Assembly (NCBI GenBank): GCA_026415535.1
Contig: JAOAGX010000003.1
Coordinates: forward strand, 1-24,080
DNA from: Armatimonadota bacterium
Lineage (GTDB): Bacteria > Armatimonadota > UBA5829
Reading direction: 5' to 3'
Length of the DNA stretch: 24,080 nt
This document shows, one piece after another, positions 1-6,896 of this stretch. The stretch's first letter is position 1; every line of letters starts with the position of its first letter. A program made the position numbers and the translations under genes. Under the pieces are notes generated by a model. The model was not told where the DNA came from and did not search any database. It worked only from the letters and a program-made list of their open reading frames with translations.

Positions 1-50
1 TTTCTGTTGTAGCCAACGCGAAGATCTGATACTCGGGGCTGACTTCCAGG

Positions 51-734
51 CTACTTTGCCGACCCGGCGAATACGGCGCGTAGTTCCTTTTCGCGCTCCG
101 ACTTGATCATGGCAATAACGCTGTCTCCTGCCCTAAGTTTGGTGTCCGCGTGTGGAATGATTGCGTGATCGTCGCGAATGACGGAGATAATCAGGGTATT
201 GGGAGGCAGGTCAAGCTGGCCTATCCGCGTTCCTACAACCGGCGAGTCGGGGGTAATGTCCGCTTCCACAACTTCTATCTCGCCTTTTTTCAAGGCTGCT
301 AACGGAATCACTTGGCCCGTTTCGATCTGCTGTTCTATCAGGTTGAAGATTATTCGCGTGCTTGAGACGGTTTGATCGATGCCTAGTTCCCGGAAAAGCG
401 CTTCGTTCTTAGGATCGTTAACACGAGTGATCGTCCGCTGGACTCCAAACTGCCGCTTAGCCATCTGGCAAATGACGAGGTTGTCCTCGTCGTCGCCGGT
501 AACCGCTACTACTACGTTTGCTCTACCCATTCCGGCCTCGGTCATCGAGCGGATTTCGCACCCGTCGGCATGCATGACAATGTCCCCAAGTTCCTCTGCC
601 AGATTCTCGGCGGTCTTGCGGTCCTTTTCCATTATCAGGACTTCGTGGCCTTCCTGGACGAGTTCCTTTGCGAGGTAATAACCTACCTTGCCGCCACCAA
701 CTATGATCACGTACATCGGATTGGTTCTATTCAT
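51..734 (-). CDS. trkA: TrkA-family K+ transport regulatory protein, TrkA_N + TrkA_C (227 aa)
   Basis: Cytosolic NAD(H)-binding regulatory subunit of a Trk/Ktr-type potassium channel, by family. An N-terminal Rossmann domain (residues about 7-125) opens with VIIVGGGKVG, the GxGxxG dinucleotide loop. An acidic/basic strand end (MEKDR) follows near residue 36, and a TrkA_C (RCK_C) domain covers about residues 140-222. The length matches single-RCK proteins. The ATG at 734 overlaps the stop of the upstream trkA paralogue by 8 bp and has GGAGG six bases upstream. That supports this start over the internal Met7. No membrane partner (TrkH/KtrB) lies in the window; it would be expected beyond position 1. 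The pairing with the adjacent TrkA_N-only protein suggests a heteromeric gating ring. That is inference from the tandem arrangement seen in several phyla. Confidence 0.9.
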   Translation of the reverse strand: MNRTNPMYVIIVGGGKVGYYLAKELVQEGHEVLIMEKDRKTAENLAEELGDIVMHADGCEIRSMTEAGMGRANVVVAVTGDDEDNLVICQMAKRQFGVQRTITRVNDPKNEALFRELGIDQTVSSTRIIFNLIEQQIETGQVIPLAALKKGEIEVVEADITPDSPVVGTRIGQLDLPPNTLIISVIRDDHAIIPHADTKLRAGDSVIAMIKSEREKELRAVFAGSAK

Positions 735-1203
735 TACGGGCCTCCGGATTCACCTGCTCGATGCCGATTCCGAGTCGTGCGTATTCTTCGAGACCGCTGA
801 ACTCACGCCCGAGGATCTTGTCGCGTATGAGTCCAGCACCGACACAGGTGGTGCACACAGTTTCGATGCCGAGTCCGGCGTAGGCGGCCGCGCGTATTGG
901 ATCGTATATACGAGCTATTACCTTAGGGACATTGAACCTAACCTTGGCGATCTGCACGGACATTATGTTGCGGTTGTCACCGTTGGTAACTGCTACGAAT
1001 GCGTCAGCGTGCTCTACGTCCGCTCGGCGCAGCGTGTCTTCATCGATGCCATTGCCAACGAGTTTTTTTCCGGAGAAATCCGTGGCCAGGCGTCTAAAAG
1101 AATCGGGGTTTTGGTCAATGATCGTAACATCATGCCCTTCGCGGGCTAGCGAGCTGGCAATAGTCGACCCGACCCTTCCACAGCCGAGGATTACTACTTT
1201 CAC
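727..1203 (-). CDS. TrkA_N-only K+ channel regulatory protein (158 aa from GTG)
   Basis: Second TrkA-type NAD-binding protein, co-transcribed with the downstream trkA. From the chosen start the protein begins VKVVILGCGRVGSTIASSL, so the Rossmann GxGxxG loop lies at its extreme N-terminus, as is usual for TrkA. The open frame extends upstream to an ATG at 1260. However, the GTG at 1203 has GGAGG eight bases upstream, and the 19 residues before it do not resemble the family, so 1203 is preferred. The protein ends soon after the Rossmann fold with no recognisable TrkA_C domain. It therefore probably assembles with the full-length partner rather than sensing a ligand alone. A promoter with a perfect -35 box lies about 60 bp upstream. 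The assignment is firm; the division of labour between the two TrkA proteins is inferred. Confidence 0.85.
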   Translation of the reverse strand: MKVVILGCGRVGSTIASSLAREGHDVTIIDQNPDSFRRLATDFSGKKLVGNGIDEDTLRRADVEHADAFVAVTNGDNRNIMSVQIAKVRFNVPKVIARIYDPIRAAAYAGLGIETVCTTCVGAGLIRDKILGREFSGLEEYARLGIGIEQVNPEARNE

Positions 1204-1268
1204 GCTGGTTGCCTCCACGGTGGGCCGCCGGTGCTCGAATTTGACTTCGACGGCCAACACAAGAACGA

Positions 1269-1297
1269 AGTTTACATCTCTTTCTGGTACCTGTCAA
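1269..1297 (-). promoter_or_regulatory. Sigma70-type promoter for the trkA pair
   Basis: On the minus strand TTGACA (1297-1292) and TAAACT (1274-1269) are separated by exactly 17 bp. The -35 is a perfect match and the -10 matches four of six. Transcription would begin near 1262 and give a leader of about 60 nt to the GTG at 1203. It is well placed to express the two trkA genes independently of rlmN. Confidence 0.6.
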
Positions 1298-1315
1298 TAC
1301 TTATGCTATCAGTAA

Positions 1316-1342
1316 GCCGTTGCGATAGCACACAGCAACGGC
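1316..1342. repeat. Perfect 8-bp inverted repeat between rlmN and the trkA promoter
   Basis: GCCGTTGC (1316-1323) and GCAACGGC (1335-1342) flank an 11-nt loop. It lies about 20 bp upstream of the trkA -35 box. It could be an operator or a weak terminator for rlmN. No good T-tract follows on the minus strand, so a termination role is uncertain. Confidence 0.5.
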
Positions 1343-1568
1343 ATTTCTTACGACTTAGCACTACTCGGCTAATCAGGAGAATAACCGAAGACGTGCTTGC
1401 CGCAGCAGCCTCCGTCACTTAACCAGTTCGTTTTTTCTCGCAAGCGTAGCCGGTTCTTAACTTATCAAGAGCTTTGCCGTTACGCATCGCAATTTTTGCG
1501 GATAGGTTTCTGCCGAACCACGACCACGACTAACTGAAGAAGTAAATTCCTTGCACTATTAGGACGGG

Positions 1569-2666
1569 TTAGTTCTCGTCGATTGTTCCGGAAGCCGGGG
1601 TTCCCCGCTTCAACTGACCGCAAGCAGCGGAGATGGCGTGTCCTCGTTCTAGCCGTTGTGTTACCTCGATTCCAAATCTCTCGAGGGTTGAACGGAACTC
1701 TCGAATAGTAAAATCCGATGGCCGCGAGAAAGATTTGCCTATCACGCGATTATACGGGATCAGGTTCACGTGGCACAGCATCCCCTTAATGAGTCTTGCT
1801 AGGGTTGCTGCTTGGGCAGGTGAGTCGTTTACTCCGGCAAGCAGCAAATATTCAAACGTGATTCGTCGCTTTGTCCGATTGGCGTAATCCCGACATGCTG
1901 CTATCAAACCTTCGAGAGGATACTTAGATGAAAGCGGGATCAACTTCCGGCGCAGATTATCATCCGGTGCGTGCAGGGAGATAGCAAGGGTGAGTTGCAA
2001 ATCGAGTTCGGCCAGCTTACGGATCGCGGGAGTTATGCCGACGGTTGAAATTGTCATCCTGCGCATTGATATACCAACTTCTTCGTTCAGGATTCTCACC
2101 GCTTTCAACACATTTTGAAGGTTTAGCAGCGGTTCGCCCATGCCCATAAAAACCACGTGTGTTACGCGCTTGTGAGTTTTCGGGTCTTGAGGTTCTTGTT
2201 TGGCGTTTTTTTCTTCAGGTTCTGGGATGCTTTGCCTGAGAGTGAGCACTTGGTCAACGATTTCCCCAGCGGTCAGGTTTCGTACAAAACCACACTCTGC
2301 CGTTGCGCAAAACACACAGCCTGCCGGACATCCGACCTGGGTCGAGACACATACGCTTACGCGGTCTCCATACGGCAAGAGCACGGATTCGATAGTCTCG
2401 CCATCTGCTAGCTCTAGCAGGAACTTGGTCGTACCGTCCTCTGATCGTGACTCACGCAAAACGCGTGACCGCGTAAGCGCCGCAACCCCTTTTAGCTTCT
2501 CGCGCAGGTCGCGTGGCAGGTTGCTCATAGAGTCTATCTCGCGCGCGCCCTTGCGATATAGCCAGTTCGCGAGTTGCTTTCCTCTGTAGGCTGGGTAACC
2601 TAGTTCCTCACAGAGTGTAACAAGTTCTGAAGTTGCCAATCCTAAGACGTGTTTGGTATTTGGCAT
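1569..2666 (-). CDS. rlmN: Dual-specificity 23S rRNA (A2503-C2) / tRNA (A37-C2) methyltransferase RlmN
   Basis: Radical SAM enzyme that methylates C2 of A2503 in 23S rRNA and, in characterised members, A37 of some tRNAs. The CxxxCxxC cluster motif is Cys113-Cys117-Cys120 (VGCPAGCVFCAT). The second conserved Cys is Cys349 in AACGQL near the C-terminus, which is the methyl-carrying/resolving position of RlmN/Cfr. VFMGMGEPLLN (about 172-183) and the TISTVG and SLHAP segments are family signatures. The 365-aa length is typical. A charged Glu/Lys/Pro-rich linker (about 148-168) is longer than in common homologues. The ATG at 2666 has no clear Shine-Dalgarno. It lies 38 bp downstream of the UroD-like gene on the same strand, so the two are probably co-transcribed. 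Confidence 0.95.
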   Translation of the reverse strand: MPNTKHVLGLATSELVTLCEELGYPAYRGKQLANWLYRKGAREIDSMSNLPRDLREKLKGVAALTRSRVLRESRSEDGTTKFLLELADGETIESVLLPYGDRVSVCVSTQVGCPAGCVFCATAECGFVRNLTAGEIVDQVLTLRQSIPEPEEKNAKQEPQDPKTHKRVTHVVFMGMGEPLLNLQNVLKAVRILNEEVGISMRRMTISTVGITPAIRKLAELDLQLTLAISLHAPDDNLRRKLIPLSSKYPLEGLIAACRDYANRTKRRITFEYLLLAGVNDSPAQAATLARLIKGMLCHVNLIPYNRVIGKSFSRPSDFTIREFRSTLERFGIEVTQRLERGHAISAACGQLKRGTPASGTIDEN

Positions 2667-2704
2667 TTGGAAATGCGAAACGAGATTGTTAAACTGGGGT
2701 TGCT

Positions 2705-3841
2705 TTACGCAAAGCTGGTTGTGAGTCGGACCATAGTTTCATAGTTGGCCATGGTTGTAGGTGTAATCTCGCGGCCGTAAGGGGCAGAAGTGGGCATCAG
2801 AACGAAGCCCTTACCCTCACCTTCGGTGCCGTCGCGCAGGGTTTTGGCCACTAGCTTCTCGAACTCGTTTGGATCCATATTTTCTATATGCGAAACCTCT
2901 ATGTTGCCAAATAGCACTAGATCGCGACCGTATTCTCGGCGGACATAGGATAATTCGACATCGCCTTGCGGCGGTGGTTCTATTGGATCGATTGCGCTGG
3001 TACCCATTTCCACAAAGTAAGGCAGCTCGCTTTTGATTCTGCCATGGCAATGAATTCGGGCGAATCCGCCGTGCTTCTCAATTGCCTGAACAATCGGTCC
3101 GGTGTAGGTGACGACGTATTCTTTGAAAAGGGTTGGCGGCAAATAAGGTTCTGTTGCGTACTCAGGACCACAGATTCGCCAGAGTCGGCCTGGAAATTCT
3201 CTCGCCACCTTTTCCACTGTCGGCTGGATTATTCGCGCCCATTTTTCGAGCAGCTTGTGAAAAAGGTCCCGCTCGGTAAAGGCAATCACGGTGGAATCGG
3301 CCATTGAAAATAGACTCGCGGCCATACATATCGGGTCCGCCGTGTCTAGCATAAGAATACCACGGTCGCCGAGCTCTTCTTCTGCTGCAGACAAACTGGC
3401 AAAGTCAGGTTCACGAGTAAAAACCTCGTCTGGGATTTCGAGGTAAGCACGGGCGTCATCGAGGTCTTTGAGAAGGTGCTCGACGGTCCATACGGTTTCG
3501 ACGTCAGGGTCTCGCCTGGTAAGCGAAGTTAGGGTCCGACCTGCAACTTTTGCGGTGGTTCGGTTGTAGCGTGAGCCATTCTCGATCCAAGTTTCTGATA
3601 TAAAGAATTTGGAGGATTCTGCTCCAGGCAACGGGTTCATTGCGGGCGAGGCCGCGCGCATCAGGTCGGTTTCATTTTCCGCCAGTTCGAGCAGAGGACG
3701 CCAGCTAGGGTGGTTGTAGATATTGAAGGGATCCGGGTCATCCGGGTCGACTTGCCACATTCCTATTTCGTAGAAGCTGACGGCTGGTCTGTCGACAGGC
3801 TCGCCGCGAAGTGTTGCCATCAATCGTTCGCGTCTTGTCAA
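2705..3841 (-). CDS. Uroporphyrinogen decarboxylase (URO-D)/MtaA-CmuA family protein (378 aa)
   Basis: TIM-barrel protein of the URO-D superfamily. It belongs to the methyltransferase-like branch rather than to HemE. Visible signatures are MTRRERLMATLRGEPVDRPA at the N-terminus, RIHCHG (about 262-267) at the position of the conserved metal/His segment, and IEPPPQGD (about 287-294). LFGNIE (about 310-315) and a C-terminal GREITP segment follow. Family members such as MtaA and CmuA move methyl groups between corrinoids and thiols, but the substrate cannot be read here. The HxC...C zinc motif of MtaA is not plainly present: the site reads His264-Cys265-His266. The start is TTG at 3841, with AGGAGG six bases upstream; the next in-frame ATG (3820) would be too far from it. 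It is probably in an operon with rlmN. No corrinoid protein gene is nearby. Confidence 0.8.
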   Translation of the reverse strand: MTRRERLMATLRGEPVDRPAVSFYEIGMWQVDPDDPDPFNIYNHPSWRPLLELAENETDLMRAASPAMNPLPGAESSKFFISETWIENGSRYNRTTAKVAGRTLTSLTRRDPDVETVWTVEHLLKDLDDARAYLEIPDEVFTREPDFASLSAAEEELGDRGILMLDTADPICMAASLFSMADSTVIAFTERDLFHKLLEKWARIIQPTVEKVAREFPGRLWRICGPEYATEPYLPPTLFKEYVVTYTGPIVQAIEKHGGFARIHCHGRIKSELPYFVEMGTSAIDPIEPPPQGDVELSYVRREYGRDLVLFGNIEVSHIENMDPNEFEKLVAKTLRDGTEGEGKGFVLMPTSAPYGREITPTTMANYETMVRLTTSFA

Positions 3842-3962
3842 GCGGATCCTCCTGGGCCACAGGCTATTTTGGCTGGACAGACTAGATCTGCCAACTCAGC
3901 TTTCGAGTCTGCGCTTCACCGAGATAAAAATTTCCAAATGACTTGTAATCGTTCCTGCTTCT

Positions 3963-3983
3963 GCGCGTCCTGATCGGACGCGC
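3963..3983. repeat. GC-rich 8-bp hairpin
   Basis: GCGCGTCC (3963-3970) and GGACGCGC (3976-3983) enclose TGATC. On the plus strand six T residues follow, starting nine bases after the stem. That is too far for a classic intrinsic terminator, and no plus-strand gene ends here. On the minus strand no T-tract follows. The role is unknown. Confidence 0.45.
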
Positions 3984-4084
3984 GAGCGCTAATTTTTTGC
4001 GGGCAAGGGGTTGGCAATCCCCAAAATTCGAACCGAACTGCCCATTAACAACCGGCGCGCGACGGGTGTTTTTGGCTAGATAAT

Positions 4085-4288
4085 GTGTCTCCAGCACATG
4101 TCGATGTTGACGTTGCGGAATTTCTTAGCAAGCACGCCTGGTTACATCACATACTGTTTCCCCGTGTGGAAAAATGTCGACCAGCCCTGTTTCTCATTTG
4201 CTTTGACGTGCTTGCGTTGTCGAGGCATTATGAAACCATCCAGTCTGACGACCGATACAAAGTAGCGCGGGTCGCGTCTAGGTTCTAG
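4085..4288 (+). CDS. Doubtful small hypothetical protein (67 aa)
   Basis: Open frame from a GTG at 4085, in the spacer opposite to its flanking genes. The composition is protein-like (HVDVDVAEFL, then ILFPRVEK and a C-terminal charged stretch) and G is common at first codon positions. There is no strong Shine-Dalgarno, no recognised domain and no promoter. It stops two bases before the next open frame, so the pair could be a small two-gene unit or the remnant of one broken gene. I do not recognise it, and it may be non-coding. Confidence 0.25.
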   Translation: MSPAHVDVDVAEFLSKHAWLHHILFPRVEKCRPALFLICFDVLALSRHYETIQSDDRYKVARVASRF

Positions 4289-4290
4289 TC

Positions 4291-4506
4291 ATGAACCGAC
4301 ACAGCGATACGACTTTTCTTTTTGAAAACATAATCGTAGTGCCCGCGTCGCTTGCAAGCTGCAACAAATGCGTTGTTCAGATTGCTGACGGTGTCTTGGT
4401 TCATGTCCAGCACGCTGAAGAGGTCGGGAAATTGCCCCAACCAAGATGCGGAATAATCTTGCCAGAGTCGCCTTCGTCGCAGGAATCCATCATTCGTCTT
4501 CTATAA
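4291..4506 (+). CDS. Doubtful small hypothetical protein (71 aa), convergent with pilB
   Basis: Starts with ATG two bases after the previous small frame and ends 17 bp inside the 3' end of pilB on the opposite strand. The translation has alternating hydrophobic stretches (NIIVVPASLA, VVQIADGVLVHVQ), two nearby Cys residues (CNKC, about 30-33) and no known domain. The upstream Shine-Dalgarno is weak. It is either a real small convergent gene, a fragment of a decayed gene, or chance. Confidence is low. Confidence 0.25.
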   Translation: MNRHSDTTFLFENIIVVPASLASCNKCVVQIADGVLVHVQHAEEVGKLPQPRCGIILPESPSSQESIIRLL

Positions 4507-6232
4507 AGACCTTTCGTCTTGCTTCATCGAGGGTGGTGAGGCCTGAGAGAACCTTGTCAATAGCATGCTCGCGCAGGGTTTTCATGCCATTTTTGACGGC
4601 AATATCGCGAACCTGATCACCGCTAGGCTTTTGGATTGTGAGCCTGCGGATGTCCTCGTTAACTACCATCAGTTCCAGAACGGCAATGCGTCCTGCGAAG
4701 CCTCGCATGTCGCAATGGGTACACCCGACCGGTTTGTAGAGCTGGACCGGTGCTGCTGGTTTCTTGTTAACTTGATTGCCTTTGTCCGGAAAGAGTCCGA
4801 GGACGGCCAGCTCTTCTGGGCTGGCTTCGTAAGGAGATTTGCATCGCTGGCACAGAAGTCTTACTAGTCTTTGTGCCAGAATTCCAATTACCGAAGATCC
4901 AACAAGAAACGGCTCCACGCCCATATCGATTAGTCTGGTGATTGCGGATGCCGCGTCATTACTGTGCAGAGTCGAGAAGACCAAATGGCCGGTCATTGCT
5001 GCTTGGAAAGCGATTGTTGCAGTCTCGCGGTCTCGAATTTCTCCGACGAATATCACATCCGGGTCTTGTCTGAGTATAGCCCTCAGTTGAATGGGAAAAG
5101 TAAGGCCGGCGCGCACGTTGACCGCAGACTGGTTGATACCATCGAGGTCGTATTCTATGGGGTCCTCTACGGTCATTATGTTAGTTTCTGGTGATTTGAT
5201 GTGTGAGATTGCCGAGTAGAGCGTTGTAGTCTTGCCGCTGCCGGTAGGTCCTGTTACAAGTATGATTCCGTAGGGTTTAGCTATTAGGCTCTTGAACTCC
5301 GCAAGTTCTTTTTCGCCGAAGCCTAGTTTGTCGATGGATATTTGAGTGGCGGATTTGTCCAATATCCTGATAACCAGTCTTTCTCCGTAGTGCACCGGAA
5401 GAGTGGATATTCGTAAATCAACGTTCTTGTTGTGAATCTTGACGCTGATTCTACCGTCTTGAGGAACACGTTTCTCTGCAATATCCAGGTCAGCCATGAT
5501 CTTGAGTCGGCTAATGACAGCTGCCTGGAGCCGCTTAGGTAGAGTGCGAATGTGTTGCAGAGAGCCATCTATCCTGTATCTGATGTCCATGCCGTTGGCT
5601 CTGGGTTCAAAGTGGATATCGCTGGCGTGTCGGCGAACGGCTTCTTGCAAAACTAGGTTGACGGCTTTGATTACCGGAGCTTGGTTACTCTGGCGTCGCT
5701 CCTCGACAGAGTCCTCGGTGACTTCGGGTTCGGAGATTTGTACCTCCGCTCCGTCGATTGCTTGCTCTAAGGAGGCGCTAATGTCGTCTTCGTCAGACTT
5801 TCCGTAAACTTGGTCTAGTGCAGTCTGGAGTTTAGATTCGCTTGCCAGAAGCGGCTCGACCCGGCGCTTGGAAAACCTTTGAACCGCGTCGATGGCCTCC
5901 AAGTCCATCGGATTAGCGGTTGCGATAGCGATCCGGTCGTCAGTCGCGGCAACCGGAACGACGTTGTAGGTGCGACCAATCGGTTCAGGAACCAGCTCGG
6001 TCAGGTGTTGGGGTATGGATACGTCCTCGAGATCGATGAAGGGCATTTCCATTTGGAGGGCGTGGGCTTCTGCGATGTCGTCGTCGGACACCAGACCGGC
6101 CTCCAACAGTATTTCGCCGAGGCGTCTGTAGCGGGATCTCTGCTGATCGAGAGCCCATTCCAACTGGTTTTCAGAAACGATACCTGCTCTTACCAATATA
6201 TCGCCGAGCCGGTTTCTAGGCAGCGACTGCAT
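4490..6232 (-). CDS. pilB: Type IV pilus / type II secretion assembly ATPase PilB (GspE family)
   Basis: Hexameric cytoplasmic ATPase that powers pilin polymerisation or pseudopilus assembly. The N-terminus carries two 24-residue MshEN c-di-GMP motifs (residues 8-31 and 37-60, both starting RLG) separated by five residues. A T2SSE N2 domain with RHASDIHFEPR (about 201-211) follows. The Walker A is GPTGSGKT (328-335) and the Walker B region is DPDVIFVGEIRD (about 390-401). The His box is TGHLVFSTLHSNDA. A C2...C2 zinc site is formed by Cys461, Cys464, Cys504 and Cys507. The frame is open to a TTG at 6250. The GGAGG, however, lies eight bases before the ATG at 6232, which gives 580 aa and is preferred. 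The start overlaps the end of the CheB-like gene by 17 bp, so translation is probably coupled. pilT, pilC and pilins are not in the window. Confidence 0.95.
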   Translation of the reverse strand: MQSLPRNRLGDILVRAGIVSENQLEWALDQQRSRYRRLGEILLEAGLVSDDDIAEAHALQMEMPFIDLEDVSIPQHLTELVPEPIGRTYNVVPVAATDDRIAIATANPMDLEAIDAVQRFSKRRVEPLLASESKLQTALDQVYGKSDEDDISASLEQAIDGAEVQISEPEVTEDSVEERRQSNQAPVIKAVNLVLQEAVRRHASDIHFEPRANGMDIRYRIDGSLQHIRTLPKRLQAAVISRLKIMADLDIAEKRVPQDGRISVKIHNKNVDLRISTLPVHYGERLVIRILDKSATQISIDKLGFGEKELAEFKSLIAKPYGIILVTGPTGSGKTTTLYSAISHIKSPETNIMTVEDPIEYDLDGINQSAVNVRAGLTFPIQLRAILRQDPDVIFVGEIRDRETATIAFQAAMTGHLVFSTLHSNDAASAITRLIDMGVEPFLVGSSVIGILAQRLVRLLCQRCKSPYEASPEELAVLGLFPDKGNQVNKKPAAPVQLYKPVGCTHCDMRGFAGRIAVLELMVVNEDIRRLTIQKPSGDQVRDIAVKNGMKTLREHAIDKVLSGLTTLDEARRKVFIEDE

Positions 6233-6872
6233 CCCTTTTACCTCCGGCAATGGCGGTTATGCGGTCTGCGATGCTCCATAAAGGAAGTATTTCTTGTACA
6301 ACTCCGGCGTCGATAGCGGACGCTGGTAGGCTGTGCACGACACTCGTGGCTTGGTCTTGTGCTATAGTGATACCGCCAGCACCATGAATGGCTCGCATGC
6401 CCTCTAGCCCATCGTTGCCGACTCCGGTTAGCAGGACACCGATTGCCGTTGGTCCAAATATTTGGGCCGCCGAGGTCATAGCAGCGTCGACTCGATTCCT
6501 CATAGGTTCGTACTGTTCGTCAATGTCTTCGAGAATTATGCTGTATTCTGGGACGCTGATGCTGCCTAAGTTTGCGATGGTTAGTTTTGTTTTGGCGGGA
6601 GCTATGACGATACGAGATGCCAGGAGAGCTTGTCCATCCGTGGGTTCGACGACAGGAAGTCGGCAGAGCTGTTGGAGGTGGTCCACTAGCACTCGTGTGA
6701 AGCCTGGTCTCATCTTTTGCAAAACGATGATCGCACCGGGGAAGTCAATAGGAAACTGTGGCAACACCTGAGCCAGAGCTTGCGGTCCGCCGGTATTCGT
6801 ACCGAACACAACTACCCACTCGGGAGTGTGAGTAACCTGCTTTAAGGTGGGGGAACCTTCAGATCCGTCCAT
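6216..6872 (-). CDS. CheB methylesterase-like domain protein, catalytic triad altered
   Basis: The whole 218-aa protein aligns by eye with the C-terminal methylesterase domain of CheB, without a receiver domain. The CheB nucleophile motif GxSTGG reads GTNTGG (24-29), so the catalytic Ser is Asn26. The catalytic His motif QHMPPGFT reads QKMRPGFT (52-59), so His is Lys53. Only the Asp in TGVGNDG (Asp154) remains. PSVD, common in CheB, is replaced by RNRVDAAM. By family knowledge such a protein should lack methylesterase/deamidase activity, so a binding or scaffold role next to PilB is inferred. The ATG at 6872 has a GAGG eight bases upstream. It sits 24 bp after the MBL-fold gene and overlaps pilB. 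No other che gene is visible. Confidence 0.85.
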   Translation of the reverse strand: MDGSEGSPTLKQVTHTPEWVVVFGTNTGGPQALAQVLPQFPIDFPGAIIVLQKMRPGFTRVLVDHLQQLCRLPVVEPTDGQALLASRIVIAPAKTKLTIANLGSISVPEYSIILEDIDEQYEPMRNRVDAAMTSAAQIFGPTAIGVLLTGVGNDGLEGMRAIHGAGGITIAQDQATSVVHSLPASAIDAGVVQEILPLWSIADRITAIAGGKRDAVAA

Positions 6873-6896
6873 TTACCATACCTCTTTTAGATAAAT

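Larger units (their letters stand above)
1204..1568. other. Intergenic spacer between rlmN and the trkA pair
   Basis: 365 bp without a convincing gene. It holds the trkA promoter (1269-1297) and a perfect 8-bp inverted repeat with an 11-nt loop at 1316-1342. It also holds a small CGCAA/TTGCG palindrome at 1488-1500. The short open frames here have no ribosome binding site and no family resemblance. Confidence 0.6.
3842..4489. other. 648-bp spacer between pilB and the UroD-like gene
   Basis: The longest gap in the window and poorly explained. The part near the UroD-like gene carries its AGGAGG site (about 3848-3853) and a GC-rich hairpin (3963-3983). The right-hand half contains two adjacent plus-strand open frames (4085-4288 and 4291-4506) that read more like protein than chance but match nothing I recognise. 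No convincing promoter was found on either strand. Confidence 0.5.

Noticed and set aside
688..1149. 153-codon plus-strand frame across the trkA genes
   Set aside because: It is the antisense shadow of the second trkA gene and runs into the first; no ribosome site and no family resemblance.
2705..3841. hemE (uroporphyrinogen decarboxylase of haem synthesis)
   Set aside because: The N-terminus and His/Cys segment fit the MtaA/CmuA-like branch better, and no haem biosynthesis gene is adjacent, so the name hemE was not used.
4083..4265. 60-codon frame starting ATG 4083
   Set aside because: Overlaps the better-looking frame from 4085 in another register; composition poor and no ribosome site.
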